Assembly: GCF_008727735.1 (NCBI RefSeq)
Contig: NZ_CP044227.1
Span: forward strand, 2,367,001 to 2,431,000
Reading direction: 5' to 3'
Length of the DNA stretch: 64,000 bases
Origin: Flintibacter sp. KGMB00164
GTDB taxonomy: Bacteria; Bacillota; Clostridia; Oscillospirales; Oscillospiraceae
Positions within the stretch are counted from its first letter, which is position 1, and every line of letters begins with the position of its first letter. Below are positions 24,887 through 34,335 of the stretch, in pieces. The notes beneath the pieces were generated by a model. The model was not told the DNA's origin, made no database searches, and worked only from the letters and a program-made list of their open reading frames with translations. Made by a program: the position numbers and the translations under genes.

Positions 24887-26401
24887 ATGAAAACACCTAC
24901 CACTTTGATCATTATGGACGGCTTTGGTCTCACCAGCCCCGACGCTGGCAACGCGGTGGCCAACGCCTCCACCCCCAATCTGGACCACATCTTCCGGGAC
25001 TGCCCCGGCTGTAAGCTGTCTGCCTCCGGCCTGGACGTGGGTCTGCCTGAGGGCCAGATGGGCAACAGCGAGGTCGGCCACACCAACATGGGCGCTGGCC
25101 GGGTGGTCTTCCAGGACCTGCCCCGCATCACCCGGGATATTCAGACCGGGGACTTCTTCAAGAACAGCGCCTTCCTGGAGGCCATGGACAACTGCCGTGA
25201 GTGGGGTTCTTCCCTGCACCTGATGGGCCTTCTGTCTGACGGCGGTGTTCACAGCCACATCACTCACCTGTTCGCTCTGCTGAAGATGGCCAAGGAGCAG
25301 GGTCTGAAGAAGGTCTACGTCCACTGCTTCCTGGACGGCCGTGACGTGCCCCCCACCTCCGGCAAGAGCTACGTGGAGCAGCTCCAGGCCAAGATCCAGG
25401 AGCTGGGCATCGGTGAGATCGCCACTGTTATGGGCCGCTACTACGCCATGGACCGTGACAAGCGCTGGGACCGCCTGCAGCGGGCCTACGACGCTATGGC
25501 CTGCGGCATCGGCCCCGTTGTTGAGGACGCTGCTCAGGCTGTTCAGGCCTCCTATGACGCCGGCGTGACTGACGAGTTCATGGAGCCTGTGGTTTGCTGC
25601 AAGGACGCCAAGGTCCACGACAACGACTCCATTATTTTCTTCAACTTCCGTCCTGACCGCGCCCGTGAGATCACCCGCTGCTTCGTGGACGAGGACTTCA
25701 CCGACGTAGAGCGCAAGACCGGCTTCCTCTCTGTGGACTTTATCTGCACCACCGAGTATGACGCCACCATGCCCAACGTCACTGTGGCTTATCCCCGTCA
25801 GAAGCTGGAAAACATTTTTGGCGAGTATATCTCCAAGCAGGGTATGACCCAGCTGCGCATTGCCGAGACTGAGAAGTACGCCCATGTGACCTTCTTCTTC
25901 AACGGCGGCGTGGAGCAGGTGTTCCCCGGCGAGGATCGGGTGCTCATCCCCTCCCCCAAGGTTGCTACCTACGACCTGCAGCCTGAGATGTCCGCTTACG
26001 CGGTCACCGAGGAGGCCGTGCGCCGCATCGAGAGCGGCAACTATGACGTGATCATCCTCAACTTTGCCAACTGCGACATGGTGGGCCACACCGGCGTGTA
26101 CGAGGCCGCTCTGAAGGCCGTGTCCACTGTGGACGAGTGCGTGGGCAAGGTTGTGGAGGCCACCTCCAAGATGGGCGGCGTGTCTCTCATCACCGCCGAC
26201 CACGGCAATGCCGAGCACATGGTGGACGAGAAGGGCGATCCCTTCACCGCTCACACCACCAATCTGGTTCCCTTCTATATCGTGGGCGCCAGCGTGAAGC
26301 TGCGTGACGGCCGTCTGGCTGACATCGCTCCCACCATGCTGGACCTCATGGGCCTGGAAAAGCCCAAGGAGATGGACGGAGAGACCCTGATTCTCAACTA
26401 A
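24887..26401 (+). CDS. gpmI: 2,3-bisphosphoglycerate-independent phosphoglycerate mutase
   Basis: A 504-residue Mn-dependent mutase of the alkaline phosphatase superfamily. LIIMDGFGL (residues 7-15) has the first metal Asp; GQMGNSEVGHTNMGAGR near 57-73 holds the phosphorylated Ser; HCFLDGRDVPPTSG near 146 and MGRYYAMDRDKRWDR near 182 form the phosphatase-insert signatures; NFANCDMVGHTG near 389 and LITADHGNAEHM near 431 bring the remaining metal ligands. It carries out 3- to 2-phosphoglycerate conversion between pgk and eno. The AAGGAG site and ATG 24887 fit. Confidence 0.97.
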   Translation: MKTPTTLIIMDGFGLTSPDAGNAVANASTPNLDHIFRDCPGCKLSASGLDVGLPEGQMGNSEVGHTNMGAGRVVFQDLPRITRDIQTGDFFKNSAFLEAMDNCREWGSSLHLMGLLSDGGVHSHITHLFALLKMAKEQGLKKVYVHCFLDGRDVPPTSGKSYVEQLQAKIQELGIGEIATVMGRYYAMDRDKRWDRLQRAYDAMACGIGPVVEDAAQAVQASYDAGVTDEFMEPVVCCKDAKVHDNDSIIFFNFRPDRAREITRCFVDEDFTDVERKTGFLSVDFICTTEYDATMPNVTVAYPRQKLENIFGEYISKQGMTQLRIAETEKYAHVTFFFNGGVEQVFPGEDRVLIPSPKVATYDLQPEMSAYAVTEEAVRRIESGNYDVIILNFANCDMVGHTGVYEAALKAVSTVDECVGKVVEATSKMGGVSLITADHGNAEHMVDEKGDPFTAHTTNLVPFYIVGASVKLRDGRLADIAPTMLDLMGLEKPKEMDGETLILN

Positions 26402-27935
<1,534 letters not shown>

Positions 27936-27950
27936 TTCCTTCCAACTACA

Positions 27951-27982
27951 AGCAGGACCGCTTTTGCGGTCCTGCTTTTTTC
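27951..27982 (+). terminator. Rho-independent terminator after eno
   Basis: A perfect 11-bp stem (27951-27961 with 27966-27976, TTTT loop) runs into seven T. Confidence 0.93.
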
Positions 27983-28299
27983 TTGCCCAGCTCCTTGCGG
28001 ACCTGTTTCCAGGTATCTCGGCGGCGAAGCCGCTGTACCAGCGCACAACCCAGCGAAGCGGTTGTGCACTGGAGAGGAGGAGCAAGGAAGCGGAGTAAAG
28101 AATGGTCGAAAGACCGTTCTGAACAAAGCGGACTTTGCGACGACGCGAAAGAAAGCGGGGCAAAGAACTTCCTGCAAAGCTTCGCTTCGCCTCTGCGCGC
28201 TCAGATAAGACTTCTACAAAAAATTTTGATAAAATGGAACCGAATCTCTTTCCCGTGCATCTATAAGACGTCCGGACAACAAGAGACGAGGTGAACCCC
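27983..28299 (+). other. Structured intergenic element: junction of three hairpins plus a GNRA hairpin
   Basis: An outer stem (27990-27998 with 28082-28091, one bulged A) encloses three successive hairpins: ACCTG-tttc-CAGGT (28001-28014), GCGGC-gaa-GCCGC (28021-28033) and a longer CCAG-GCACAAC/GTTGTGC-CTGG stem (28038-28072), a four-way-junction layout. Next is an 8-bp hairpin with a GAAA tetraloop (28100-28119) and CAAAG-cgga-CTTTG (28124-28137). It starts directly behind the eno terminator. The final 90 bases are the A+T-richer promoter region of the sigma factor gene. No protein gene is seen. Confidence 0.6.
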
Positions 28300-28797
28300 A
28301 TGGAGAACAACCAGGACAACCGGCAGCGTTTCGCCGCCCTGATACGGGAACACAGCCATTCCATGTTCCGCGCCGCCCGTGCCATTCTGGACTGTGACGC
28401 CGACGCAGAGGACGCGGTAGGCGAGGCAGTTTTGCTGGCCTGGCAGGCCCTTCCCAAACTGAAAAACCAGGCTGCAGCCCGCCGCTGGCTGCTGAAGATC
28501 ACCGTCAACTGTGCCTACGGCCAGCGAAGAAGCCAGCAGCGGGTGGTCTACATGGACGATCTGAGCCAGGCGGCAGGGAGCGCGCCGCTCCCGGAGCCAT
28601 CCGGTCTGTGGGATGCGGTTTTGCGCCTGCCGGAGGACCAGCGGCTGGCTGTGATGTTCTACTATTACGAGGACATGCCGGTGGCGGAGATCGCCAAGAC
28701 TTTAGGTGTTGCCCAGGGAACGGTAAAATCCCGGCTGAGCCGAGGGCGGGAACGTCTGAGAGCGCTGCTGCGGGAGGAGGAAGCATATGGATTTTGA
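28300..28797 (+). CDS. ECF-type RNA polymerase sigma factor
   Basis: A 165-residue sigma-70 family protein with region 2 (about residues 20-75, with DAEDAVGEAVLLAWQ) and region 4 (about 105-160, with LPEDQRLAVMFYYYEDMPVA, then a KTLGVAQGTVKSRLSRGRERL helix-turn-helix). ATG 28300 has a GAGGTG site. The final codons overlap the next gene by 11 bases, so sigma and anti-sigma are translationally coupled. The target regulon cannot be read here; ECF factors of this type usually activate their own operon, but I could not confirm an ECF-type promoter upstream. Confidence 0.92.
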   Translation: MENNQDNRQRFAALIREHSHSMFRAARAILDCDADAEDAVGEAVLLAWQALPKLKNQAAARRWLLKITVNCAYGQRRSQQRVVYMDDLSQAAGSAPLPEPSGLWDAVLRLPEDQRLAVMFYYYEDMPVAEIAKTLGVAQGTVKSRLSRGRERLRALLREEEAYGF

Positions 28798-29743
28798 TTG
28801 GAAGGACTTTGACGCCCAAATGAAAGGGCGTGCAGGGATAGAGGACTGCCCCATTCCACAGGACTTTGAGGAGCGGCTGGAGAAGCGCCTGGAGGAGCTG
28901 CCTGCCCAGGCCAGGAGCAAAAAACGGTTGGGGCGGCGGATCATCGCCATCATGGCCGCCGTGCTGATCCTGACCGGCTCCGCGCTTGCCATCTCTCCTA
29001 CACTGCGGGAACAGCTCAGCCGGGCTCTGGGGCTTTTCGAAGCCTATACCACGCCATTGGAAGGCGCTTCTGCCGTGGACCAGGGAGTGGAGATCCGCCT
29101 GTTGTCCGCTATGGCAGACGAGTACACCGTCCGAATTTACCTGGAAGTGCAGGATCATACCGGGACGCAGCCTATGGAAAATATCTGTGACATCTTAATC
29201 GATTTCCTCACTCCAAAGGAAGGCACTGAGATTCGAGGCATGACCTCCGGGACCGAACTCCTTGGATATGAGGAAGATACCCACACCGCATTGGTCGAAT
29301 TGCATGCGGCAGGTGAGAATTACAGTCAGATGAGAGACTGGAATCTCAGCATTGGCGGGATTGGTTTTTATTATGGAGGCAGACGGGAATCTATTTACGG
29401 GACTTGGGAGATTCCCTTCACACTCACCCCTCTGGAAACCAGAACAATCTCCCTGGACGCAGGCGATCATTCCGATTTCTACACCCTGAAAATCAGCCCC
29501 ATCGGCATGGTTCTGGAAGGCGGGCCAGATAGTTTTGTCCAGACCGATGACATAGAGGTGACCTTTGCGGACGGGCAGACCATGACGATAAAATCCGGGG
29601 CAGGAAGCGGAGGAATGGGACGGTCAACCAGCACCTGGTACTTTGACAAGCCTGTATCTCCCGAAGAAATCGTCCGTTTGGAGCTGCCCTGTTGGACTAT
29701 CACACTAAACGGCACAGACCAGGGAAGCGTGACGCGGAAATAA
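28787..29743 (+). CDS. Membrane anti-sigma factor with DUF4179-like domain
   Basis: A 318-residue protein: a cytoplasmic N-terminal segment of about 50 residues (presumed sigma-binding), one membrane helix at about 51-68 (IIAIMAAVLILTGSALAI), then an extracytoplasmic domain that begins like DUF4179 (EGASAVDQGVEIRLLSAMADEYTVRIYLEVQD). The layout is that of anti-sigma factors partnered with ECF sigma factors in clostridia, and the 11-base overlap with the sigma gene supports it. The signal sensed outside the membrane is unknown. Confidence 0.82.
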   Translation: MDFDWKDFDAQMKGRAGIEDCPIPQDFEERLEKRLEELPAQARSKKRLGRRIIAIMAAVLILTGSALAISPTLREQLSRALGLFEAYTTPLEGASAVDQGVEIRLLSAMADEYTVRIYLEVQDHTGTQPMENICDILIDFLTPKEGTEIRGMTSGTELLGYEEDTHTALVELHAAGENYSQMRDWNLSIGGIGFYYGGRRESIYGTWEIPFTLTPLETRTISLDAGDHSDFYTLKISPIGMVLEGGPDSFVQTDDIEVTFADGQTMTIKSGAGSGGMGRSTSTWYFDKPVSPEEIVRLELPCWTITLNGTDQGSVTRK

Positions 29744-29766
29744 ACAAACCAATATCGTTTCCACCA

Positions 29767-29798
29767 GGGCCGGTTCGCAAGCGAACCGGCCCTTCTCT
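29767..29798 (+). terminator. Terminator of the sigma/anti-sigma operon
   Basis: A perfect 12-bp G+C stem (29767-29778 with 29781-29792) with a two-base loop is followed by TTCTCTT. It lies 23 bases after the stop codon. Confidence 0.78.
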
Positions 29799-29803
29799 TC
29801 CCC

Positions 29804-29832
29804 TTGCGGCTTTCCACAAGACAGGCTATAAT
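29804..29832 (+). promoter_or_regulatory. Promoter of the cysteine desulfidase-family gene
   Basis: TTGCGG (29804-29809) and a consensus TATAAT (29827-29832) are 17 bases apart. The leader of about 80 bases has a small TTTCTC/GAGAAA hairpin near 29846-29863. Confidence 0.8.
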
Positions 29833-29919
29833 GGGGAAAGAATCCTTTCTCCTAAGCGAGAAAGCCCTGTGAGAACCTGCGCTTTTGGAAAAACGAGCAA
29901 CAAGAAAGGGTGTATCTGT

Positions 29920-31197
29920 TTGGATCAGGCACTGTATGAGAATCATTTGACTATTCTGCGCTCGGAGCTGTCCATGGCCCTTGGGTGCACCGAACCCATT
30001 GCGATCGCCTACGCCGCCGCCAAGGCCCGCCAGCTGCTGGGAGAGATGCCCGAGCACTGCACCGTCCATTGCAGCGGCAATATTGTCAAAAACGTTATGG
30101 GCGTCACTGTCCCCAACTCCGGTGGACTGCGTGGCATTGACGTGGCCGCCACTCTAGGTATTGTGGGCGGCAACCCGGAACTGGAGCTGGCCGTGCTGGA
30201 GGGTATCACCGACGAGCACCGCGCCAAGGTGCGTGAGCTGCTGAAGGGCGACTTCTGCTCCTGCAAGCTCATCGAAAATGTGGCTACCCTGTACATCGTG
30301 GTGGAGCTTACCGCCGGAGAGCACTCCGCCCTGGTAGAGATCCAGAATACCCACAAAAATATTACCCGGATGCAGAAGGACGGGGTGGACTGCCCCGGCG
30401 TCACCGTCACCAAGGAGGAGAAAATCCAGCAGAGCGGCGACCGCAGCCTGCTGACGGTGAAAAATATCCTGGAGTTTGCCGACGAGGTGAAGCTCTCTGA
30501 GGTGGAGCCCATCCTCACCCCCCAGATCGAGTGCAACATGGCCATCTGCCGGGAGGGTCTGGAGCACTCCTACGGCGCCGAGGTGGGCCGTGTCCTGCTG
30601 GAGGGCTACACCGATCCTCCCGTCCACATCCGCGCCCGCGCCTATGCCGCCGCCGGCTCTGACGCCCGGATGAACGGCTGCCCCATGCCGGTGGTCATCA
30701 ACTCGGGCAGCGGCAACCAGGGCATCACGGTCAGTGTGCCGGTGATCATCTACGCCCAGGAGCACAGCGTCCCCCGGGAGAAGCTGCTGCGGGCGCTGGT
30801 GGCCGCCAACCTCATCTCCATCCACCAGAAGAGCTATATCGGCAGCCTGTCCGCCTACTGCGGCGTGGTCAGCGCCGCCTGCGGAGCCGCCTGCGGCATC
30901 TGCTACCTGCTGGACTACCCCTATGAGGTGCTGTGCGACACCATCACCAACACCATTGCCACCGTGGGCGGCATGGTGTGCGACGGAGCCAAGTCCTCCT
31001 GTGCCGCCAAAATCGCCACCGCCGTGGAGACCGCCCTGCTGGGCATGAAGATGGGCCTGCACAACCGCACCTTCCAGCCCGGCGAGGGTCTGGTCAACGA
31101 GGACGTGGAGGAGACCATCAGCAACATCGGCCGTATGGGCCGGGTGGGCATGAAGTCCACCGACAATGAGATTTTGAACATCATGCTGGGCAACTGA
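29920..31197 (+). CDS. L-cysteine desulfidase / UPF0597 family protein (CyuA/YhaM-like)
   Basis: A 425-residue enzyme of the iron-sulfur serine-dehydratase-alpha superfamily. TTG 29920 is chosen because AGAAAGGG lies about 9 bases before it and the family alignment begins there; the longer open frame would run through the promoter. LGCTEPIAIAYAAAKA with Cys23 near the N-terminus matches the first cluster cysteine of characterised desulfidases, and SAYCGVVSAACGAACG near 305 plus GMVCDGAKSSCAAKIA near 347 supply the others. The expected reaction is L-cysteine to pyruvate, ammonia and sulfide, using a labile [4Fe-4S] cluster; a serine-type substrate is possible. Confidence 0.88.
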   Translation: MDQALYENHLTILRSELSMALGCTEPIAIAYAAAKARQLLGEMPEHCTVHCSGNIVKNVMGVTVPNSGGLRGIDVAATLGIVGGNPELELAVLEGITDEHRAKVRELLKGDFCSCKLIENVATLYIVVELTAGEHSALVEIQNTHKNITRMQKDGVDCPGVTVTKEEKIQQSGDRSLLTVKNILEFADEVKLSEVEPILTPQIECNMAICREGLEHSYGAEVGRVLLEGYTDPPVHIRARAYAAAGSDARMNGCPMPVVINSGSGNQGITVSVPVIIYAQEHSVPREKLLRALVAANLISIHQKSYIGSLSAYCGVVSAACGAACGICYLLDYPYEVLCDTITNTIATVGGMVCDGAKSSCAAKIATAVETALLGMKMGLHNRTFQPGEGLVNEDVEETISNIGRMGRVGMKSTDNEILNIMLGN

Positions 31198-31200
31198 CAA

Positions 31201-31243
31201 ACAAACGCCGGGCAGGTACTGCGTACCTGCCCGGCGTTTGTTT
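31201..31243 (+). terminator. Very long terminator hairpin after the desulfidase gene
   Basis: A perfect 19-bp stem (31201-31219 with 31223-31241, TGC loop) ends in TTT followed by CGTTTTG. Confidence 0.9.
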
Positions 31244-31287
31244 CGTTTTGTATCCTCGAAACAGTATCGATGCTAGTAGATATGGGG

Positions 31288-31417
31288 CCCCACACGGTGG
31301 GGCGGCGCTTATGCGCCGTACAAGTGTTTTCGCCAGGGGCGAAAACCTTGGCGCAGGGCGAATTTACTTCGCCCGAGCATTTTAATCACCGGAGGGTGAA
31401 GGCGGCCTTTGGCCGCC
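31288..31417. other. Bead-like array of six different hairpins
   Basis: Six short inverted repeats follow one another with almost no spacing: CCCCAC/GTGGGG (31288-31302), CGGCGC-ttat-GCGCCG (31303-31318), GTTTTCGCC/GGCGAAAAC (31326-31346), GGGCGAA/TTCGCCC (31356-31374), TCACC/GGTGA (31386-31399) and GGCGGCC/GGCCGCC (31401-31417). They differ in sequence, so this is not a tandem repeat. The terminators of the flanking genes extend the series on both sides. It contains no open frame of interest. Confidence 0.75.
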
Positions 31418-31422
31418 AAAAC

Positions 31423-31467
31423 CCAAAAAGAAAGACATCTGCACATTGCAGATGTCTTTCTTTTTGG
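31423..31467 (-). terminator. Terminator of the tRNA-Arg gene
   Basis: A perfect 21-bp inverted repeat (31423-31443 with 31447-31467). Read on the minus strand it starts inside the CCA end of the tRNA and ends with a T-rich arm (TTTCTTTTTGG), followed by GTTTTGG. Confidence 0.82.
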
Positions 31468-31540
31468 TACGCCCGAAGGGACTCGAACCCCCAACATTCA
31501 GAACCGGAATCTGACGCTCTATCCATTGAACTACGGGCGC
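31465..31540 (-). tRNA. tRNA-Arg, anticodon CCG
   Basis: Reading the minus strand, a 7-bp acceptor stem (GCGCCCG with CGGGCGT, the first pair G-T), a D-arm, an anticodon arm with TCAGA/TCTGA around the loop TTCCGGT, and a T-arm with GGTTCGAGTC are all present. The anticodon CCG reads the arginine codon CGG. The discriminator is A, and the CCA end is encoded in the genome (31465-31467). Confidence 0.95.
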
Positions 31541-31561
31541 ATCTCTTAAGTTGCTCCGTTA

Positions 31562-32164
31562 TTATAGCAGATTCTCATCTCCTTGTAAAGGGCTAATTTC
31601 CTTTCCCAGGCCGCTTACCCACTGGATTTCCTGGGGGGGAACCTCCAGACCGCAGGCCGCTCCCCGCCAATTTTCTCCCAGATAGACACGAAATTGGATC
31701 TCTCCCAGGGTGTAGATCTGCCCGGGATCATAGGGCTCCCCCAGCGGGGGCACAGGCACCGCCTGACGGCTGGGCGGGTAGGACAGACCGTAGCCTGTCT
31801 GCTTGCCTGCGCTCTCCTTCAGCGCCCAGAGCTGGGCAAAGTCCTCTCCCCGGTCTCCCAGGCTGGCCAGCCAGGCCCGCTCTTCCGGACGACAGGTACG
31901 CTCCACCAAAGAAGGCCGCCAGGCGGCCCGCATCTCCTGGACATCCACTCCCACCTCCCCATCGGCCAAGGCACACAGTGCCAGCTTTCCGCTGTGGCTC
32001 AGGTTAAAGTGGCGCTGGGGACAGGCGGGAAACCAGGGCTTCCCCCGCTCCCCCGCCGCGATCTGCGGCAAGGGAGACAGCCCCCAGTACCGCTCCGCTC
32101 CCCAGGCCAGCAGTTCTCTGGCCTGCTCCCGCCGGGCCAGATCGTTGATCCCCAAAAGTATCAT
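31562..32164 (-). CDS. 4'-phosphopantetheinyl transferase (Sfp family)
   Basis: A 200-residue protein with the Sfp-type signatures: KPWF near residue 42, FNLSHSGKLALCAL near 53, GEVGVDVQ near 69 (Mg-binding Asp) and FAQLWALKESAGKQTGYGL near 109 (the W-KES motif). It transfers phosphopantetheine from CoA to a carrier protein; no polyketide or peptide synthetase is in the window, so its target could be elsewhere or a fatty acid ACP. It is the last gene of a four-gene minus-strand operon, 19 bases after the DUF6512-like gene, with an AAGGAG site. Confidence 0.9.
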   Translation of the reverse strand: MILLGINDLARREQARELLAWGAERYWGLSPLPQIAAGERGKPWFPACPQRHFNLSHSGKLALCALADGEVGVDVQEMRAAWRPSLVERTCRPEERAWLASLGDRGEDFAQLWALKESAGKQTGYGLSYPPSRQAVPVPPLGEPYDPGQIYTLGEIQFRVYLGENWRGAACGLEVPPQEIQWVSGLGKEISPLQGDENLL

Positions 32165-32183
32165 GTGGAGGTACTCCTTCTCT

Positions 32184-32693
32184 CTACTTCATTTGCTGCC
32201 CGCTCTCCTGGGAGAAATCAGTAAACAAAGCTCCCTGAGGCGGGCAGAATGTAAACCACACCATGGCCGCCACCAGCAGCGCCGCCAATAGAGCAGGCAA
32301 ATGCCACCGCAGGCCCTGGAACGGTCCGGCCATGCGGGTGGGCAGCCAGAAGCCCAGAGCCATCAGCACGCCGTACAGCACCAGGTCCGCTGCTAGGCTG
32401 TTCCAGCCCAGCACCACATGGAGCAGGTATCCCACCGCCAACATGGCCAGGCAGATCCCCACTCCCGTCAGCAGCCAGGGGCGCAGGCCGGTGGGCCTTC
32501 CCCAGGTGAGCCACACCGCCGCCGCCAGATAGGGCCAGAATAAAATTTTGGTGTGCTCCCAAATACTCTCGTTCACCGGTGAAAACAGGGCTGTGACCCC
32601 GTTGGGACACAGCCCGTAGACAAAGTGCAGTCCCGCTCCTGCCAGTACCGCCAGCACAAAGGCCAGGAGCAGCTGCTTTTTTTCATACACCAT
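32184..32693 (-). CDS. DUF6512-like small polytopic membrane protein
   Basis: A 169-residue membrane protein with about five helices. The segment FSPVNESIWEHTKILFWP near residue 38 is highly characteristic of a family of five-helix proteins (DUF6512) whose function is unknown. ATG 32693 follows AGGTGAG. It lies between the short unknown gene (54 bases upstream) and the phosphopantetheinyl transferase. Confidence 0.78.
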   Translation of the reverse strand: MVYEKKQLLLAFVLAVLAGAGLHFVYGLCPNGVTALFSPVNESIWEHTKILFWPYLAAAVWLTWGRPTGLRPWLLTGVGICLAMLAVGYLLHVVLGWNSLAADLVLYGVLMALGFWLPTRMAGPFQGLRWHLPALLAALLVAAMVWFTFCPPQGALFTDFSQESGQQMK

Positions 32694-32747
32694 AAGGTCT
32701 CACCTCTCTCGGAGAAACCTTATGCCGCCGTTTCAATTTTTATGCGC

Positions 32748-33062
32748 TTATCCTACCAGTTCAAACAGACAGCCCCACAGCCGGTCCAGCCCCTCAAAGG
32801 GGGTATCCGGTCCCAGGCGGCATACCGCCAAGCCGTCTTCCACCTGGATTTGAATATTCCAGCGCTCCCCCAACTGCTGCTGAAGCCAGACGCTGTCCTT
32901 CCCAGGCACCCGGAAACGTACTGTTCCGGTGGCCTGGTCCGCCTGGACCACCTCCGGTCCTCCCGGACCAAAGTCCTCCAGACGTGCCTTCAGGTGCCGG
33001 GTGAGCCGTGCCACACGGGGTGCCTGGGCCGATGTGGGCACGATATTGCGTGTCAGATCCAT
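32748..33062 (-). CDS. Short protein of unknown function
   Basis: A 104-residue soluble protein, without signal peptide, cysteine cluster or recognised motif (one Cys at 86 and one at 97). It starts at ATG 33062 behind AAGGAG, 11 bases after the stop of the deacetylase-like gene, so it is clearly in that operon. A short QATGTVRFRVPGKDSVWLQQQLGE stretch suggests an alpha/beta fold. I do not recognise the family. Confidence 0.65.
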   Translation of the reverse strand: MDLTRNIVPTSAQAPRVARLTRHLKARLEDFGPGGPEVVQADQATGTVRFRVPGKDSVWLQQQLGERWNIQIQVEDGLAVCRLGPDTPFEGLDRLWGCLFELVG

Positions 33063-33073
33063 GGCGTAACTCC

Positions 33074-34243
33074 TTACAATCTGGTCTCCAGGGGTACGCT
33101 GACCCCGTAGCCCTCTGCAGATAGACGGCGCAGCAGGGTGGGCAGCACCCGAGCCGTCTCACTGCTGCCATCCAGGGTGAGATACACCCGGGCATGGTTT
33201 CCGCTGATGCGGCTGAGCACCTTATTTGCATAGGTACTGGCGCTCACACCCTGATCCGGGACCGCCGAAGCCGTCTCGTTCCAACAGATCCAACCCTCTT
33301 GCTCCAGCTCCTCCCGCTGGTTCTCCGGCACCAGGACCACCGAGGCGCGGGTATAGGCCACCTCACTGAGGGTCTCGTTGGCCTGCTCCAACAGGCGGCG
33401 GGTACCGGCCGCCGTGCGGCCCTGTGCAATCAGCCCGATACTGTGCCCGCTGCCCAGAATCCGGAAGATCAAATCGTCCTCCCGCTCCAGGCCCTCTGCG
33501 TCAAAGAAGAAAATCGCCCTTTGACTGTAACTGTCCAGCGTATCCAGGATCTCACTCAGCCCCTGGGCATCCTCACAGGAAAAGCCAAGATAGGCGGGGA
33601 TCACACTAGTGTCATCCGGATCGTCTGGCACAGTGATCTCGGGCTGGGGATCCTCCGTATTGTTGGTGGGGGGCAGTACGCCGGGGGTGGGCTGGCTCTG
33701 GTTGGCCTGGTTGTAATCCCGAATCCGGCTGCGGATGGAGTTTTGGGCCGCGTCCACAAACCAGGCATCGCTGAGCACCACCGCCGAGCTTTTGATGCGC
33801 ACGATATACCCCTCGTCAATATCAATGACCGAGTAGGACAGGCCAAAAAAGCTGCACACGGTAGCAACCGGCACATAGGGTCTTCCGTTGCGCAGAATGG
33901 CCCGGCCGGAGATGGTCTCTTCCGTGATGGGATTATAGCATGTCCCCCGGTTCAGATCGAAGATCATCATCTGCTGCAGGTTATACAGGGTGACGGTCCC
34001 GCCGTCCCGGCTGTAACTGCTGCTGATGCCTAAATTGATACCGGTATAGCTGCTGTCAAAGACGGTGTAGGGCACGTACAATACGCCCCCCGACCAGGTT
34101 GGCATAGTATCCGATGTGAGCTCCAGCACGCTCTCATTGACTGCCGTCAGATAGATATTTCCCGCCGCCTGAGCGGTGTTCAGCAGCGCCACCAGCAGGG
34201 TCAGTGCCAGGGCCAGCGCCGTCCGCTTTTTCCATTTCTTCAC
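33074..34243 (-). CDS. Secreted protein with copper amine oxidase-like N-domain and polysaccharide deacetylase-like C-domain
   Basis: A 389-residue exported protein starting with GTG 34243 (GGAGG at 34252-34256). Residues 1-26 form a signal peptide ending near TAQAAG. Residues 27-155 resemble a Cu-amine-oxidase-N repeat (GRPYVPVATVCSFFGLSY). A Pro/Asn/Asp-rich linker (about 180-215) leads to a deacetylase-like domain of the NodB fold (SQRAIFFFDAEGLERED, then ILGSGHSIGLIAQG), but the catalytic Asp-Asp and His-x3-His motifs are not evident, so it may be inactive. A cell-surface or wall-binding role is inferred. It is the first gene of a four-gene operon. Confidence 0.72.
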   Translation of the reverse strand: MKKWKKRTALALALTLLVALLNTAQAAGNIYLTAVNESVLELTSDTMPTWSGGVLYVPYTVFDSSYTGINLGISSSYSRDGGTVTLYNLQQMMIFDLNRGTCYNPITEETISGRAILRNGRPYVPVATVCSFFGLSYSVIDIDEGYIVRIKSSAVVLSDAWFVDAAQNSIRSRIRDYNQANQSQPTPGVLPPTNNTEDPQPEITVPDDPDDTSVIPAYLGFSCEDAQGLSEILDTLDSYSQRAIFFFDAEGLEREDDLIFRILGSGHSIGLIAQGRTAAGTRRLLEQANETLSEVAYTRASVVLVPENQREELEQEGWICWNETASAVPDQGVSASTYANKVLSRISGNHARVYLTLDGSSETARVLPTLLRRLSAEGYGVSVPLETRL

Positions 34244-34266
34244 CGTCTTTGCCTCCTTTCCGGCAC

Positions 34267-34295
34267 TTGCTAGCGAAATTATATCATAGTATAAT
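34267..34295 (+). promoter_or_regulatory. Plus-strand promoter overlapping the divergent one
   Basis: TTGCTA (34267-34272) and TATAAT (34290-34295) are 17 bases apart, pointing to the DUF4342 gene at 34405 with a leader of about 100 bases. Confidence 0.7.
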
Positions 34296-34306
34296 CAGTT
34301 GGGCAA
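34278..34306 (-). promoter_or_regulatory. Minus-strand promoter of the deacetylase operon
   Basis: On the minus strand TTGCCC (34301-34306) and TATAAT (34278-34283) are 17 bases apart. It overlaps the facing plus-strand promoter almost entirely, with the two -10 boxes interleaved. Confidence 0.75.
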
Positions 34307-34335
34307 GACAGCCCCCCTTTAACCCATTTTTAAGA

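Noticed and set aside
21797..26254. A 1,485-codon minus-strand open frame across trmL, pgk, tpiA and gpmI
   Set aside because: It covers four well-identified plus-strand genes and the gaps between them; its existence reflects the biased codons of highly expressed genes.
28220..28299. An ECF-type autoregulatory promoter before the first sigma gene
   Set aside because: GGAACC and CGTC are present but 27 bases apart, well beyond the usual ECF spacer of about 16.
31288..31417. A CRISPR array
   Set aside because: The hairpins all differ in sequence and spacing, with no repeated unit.
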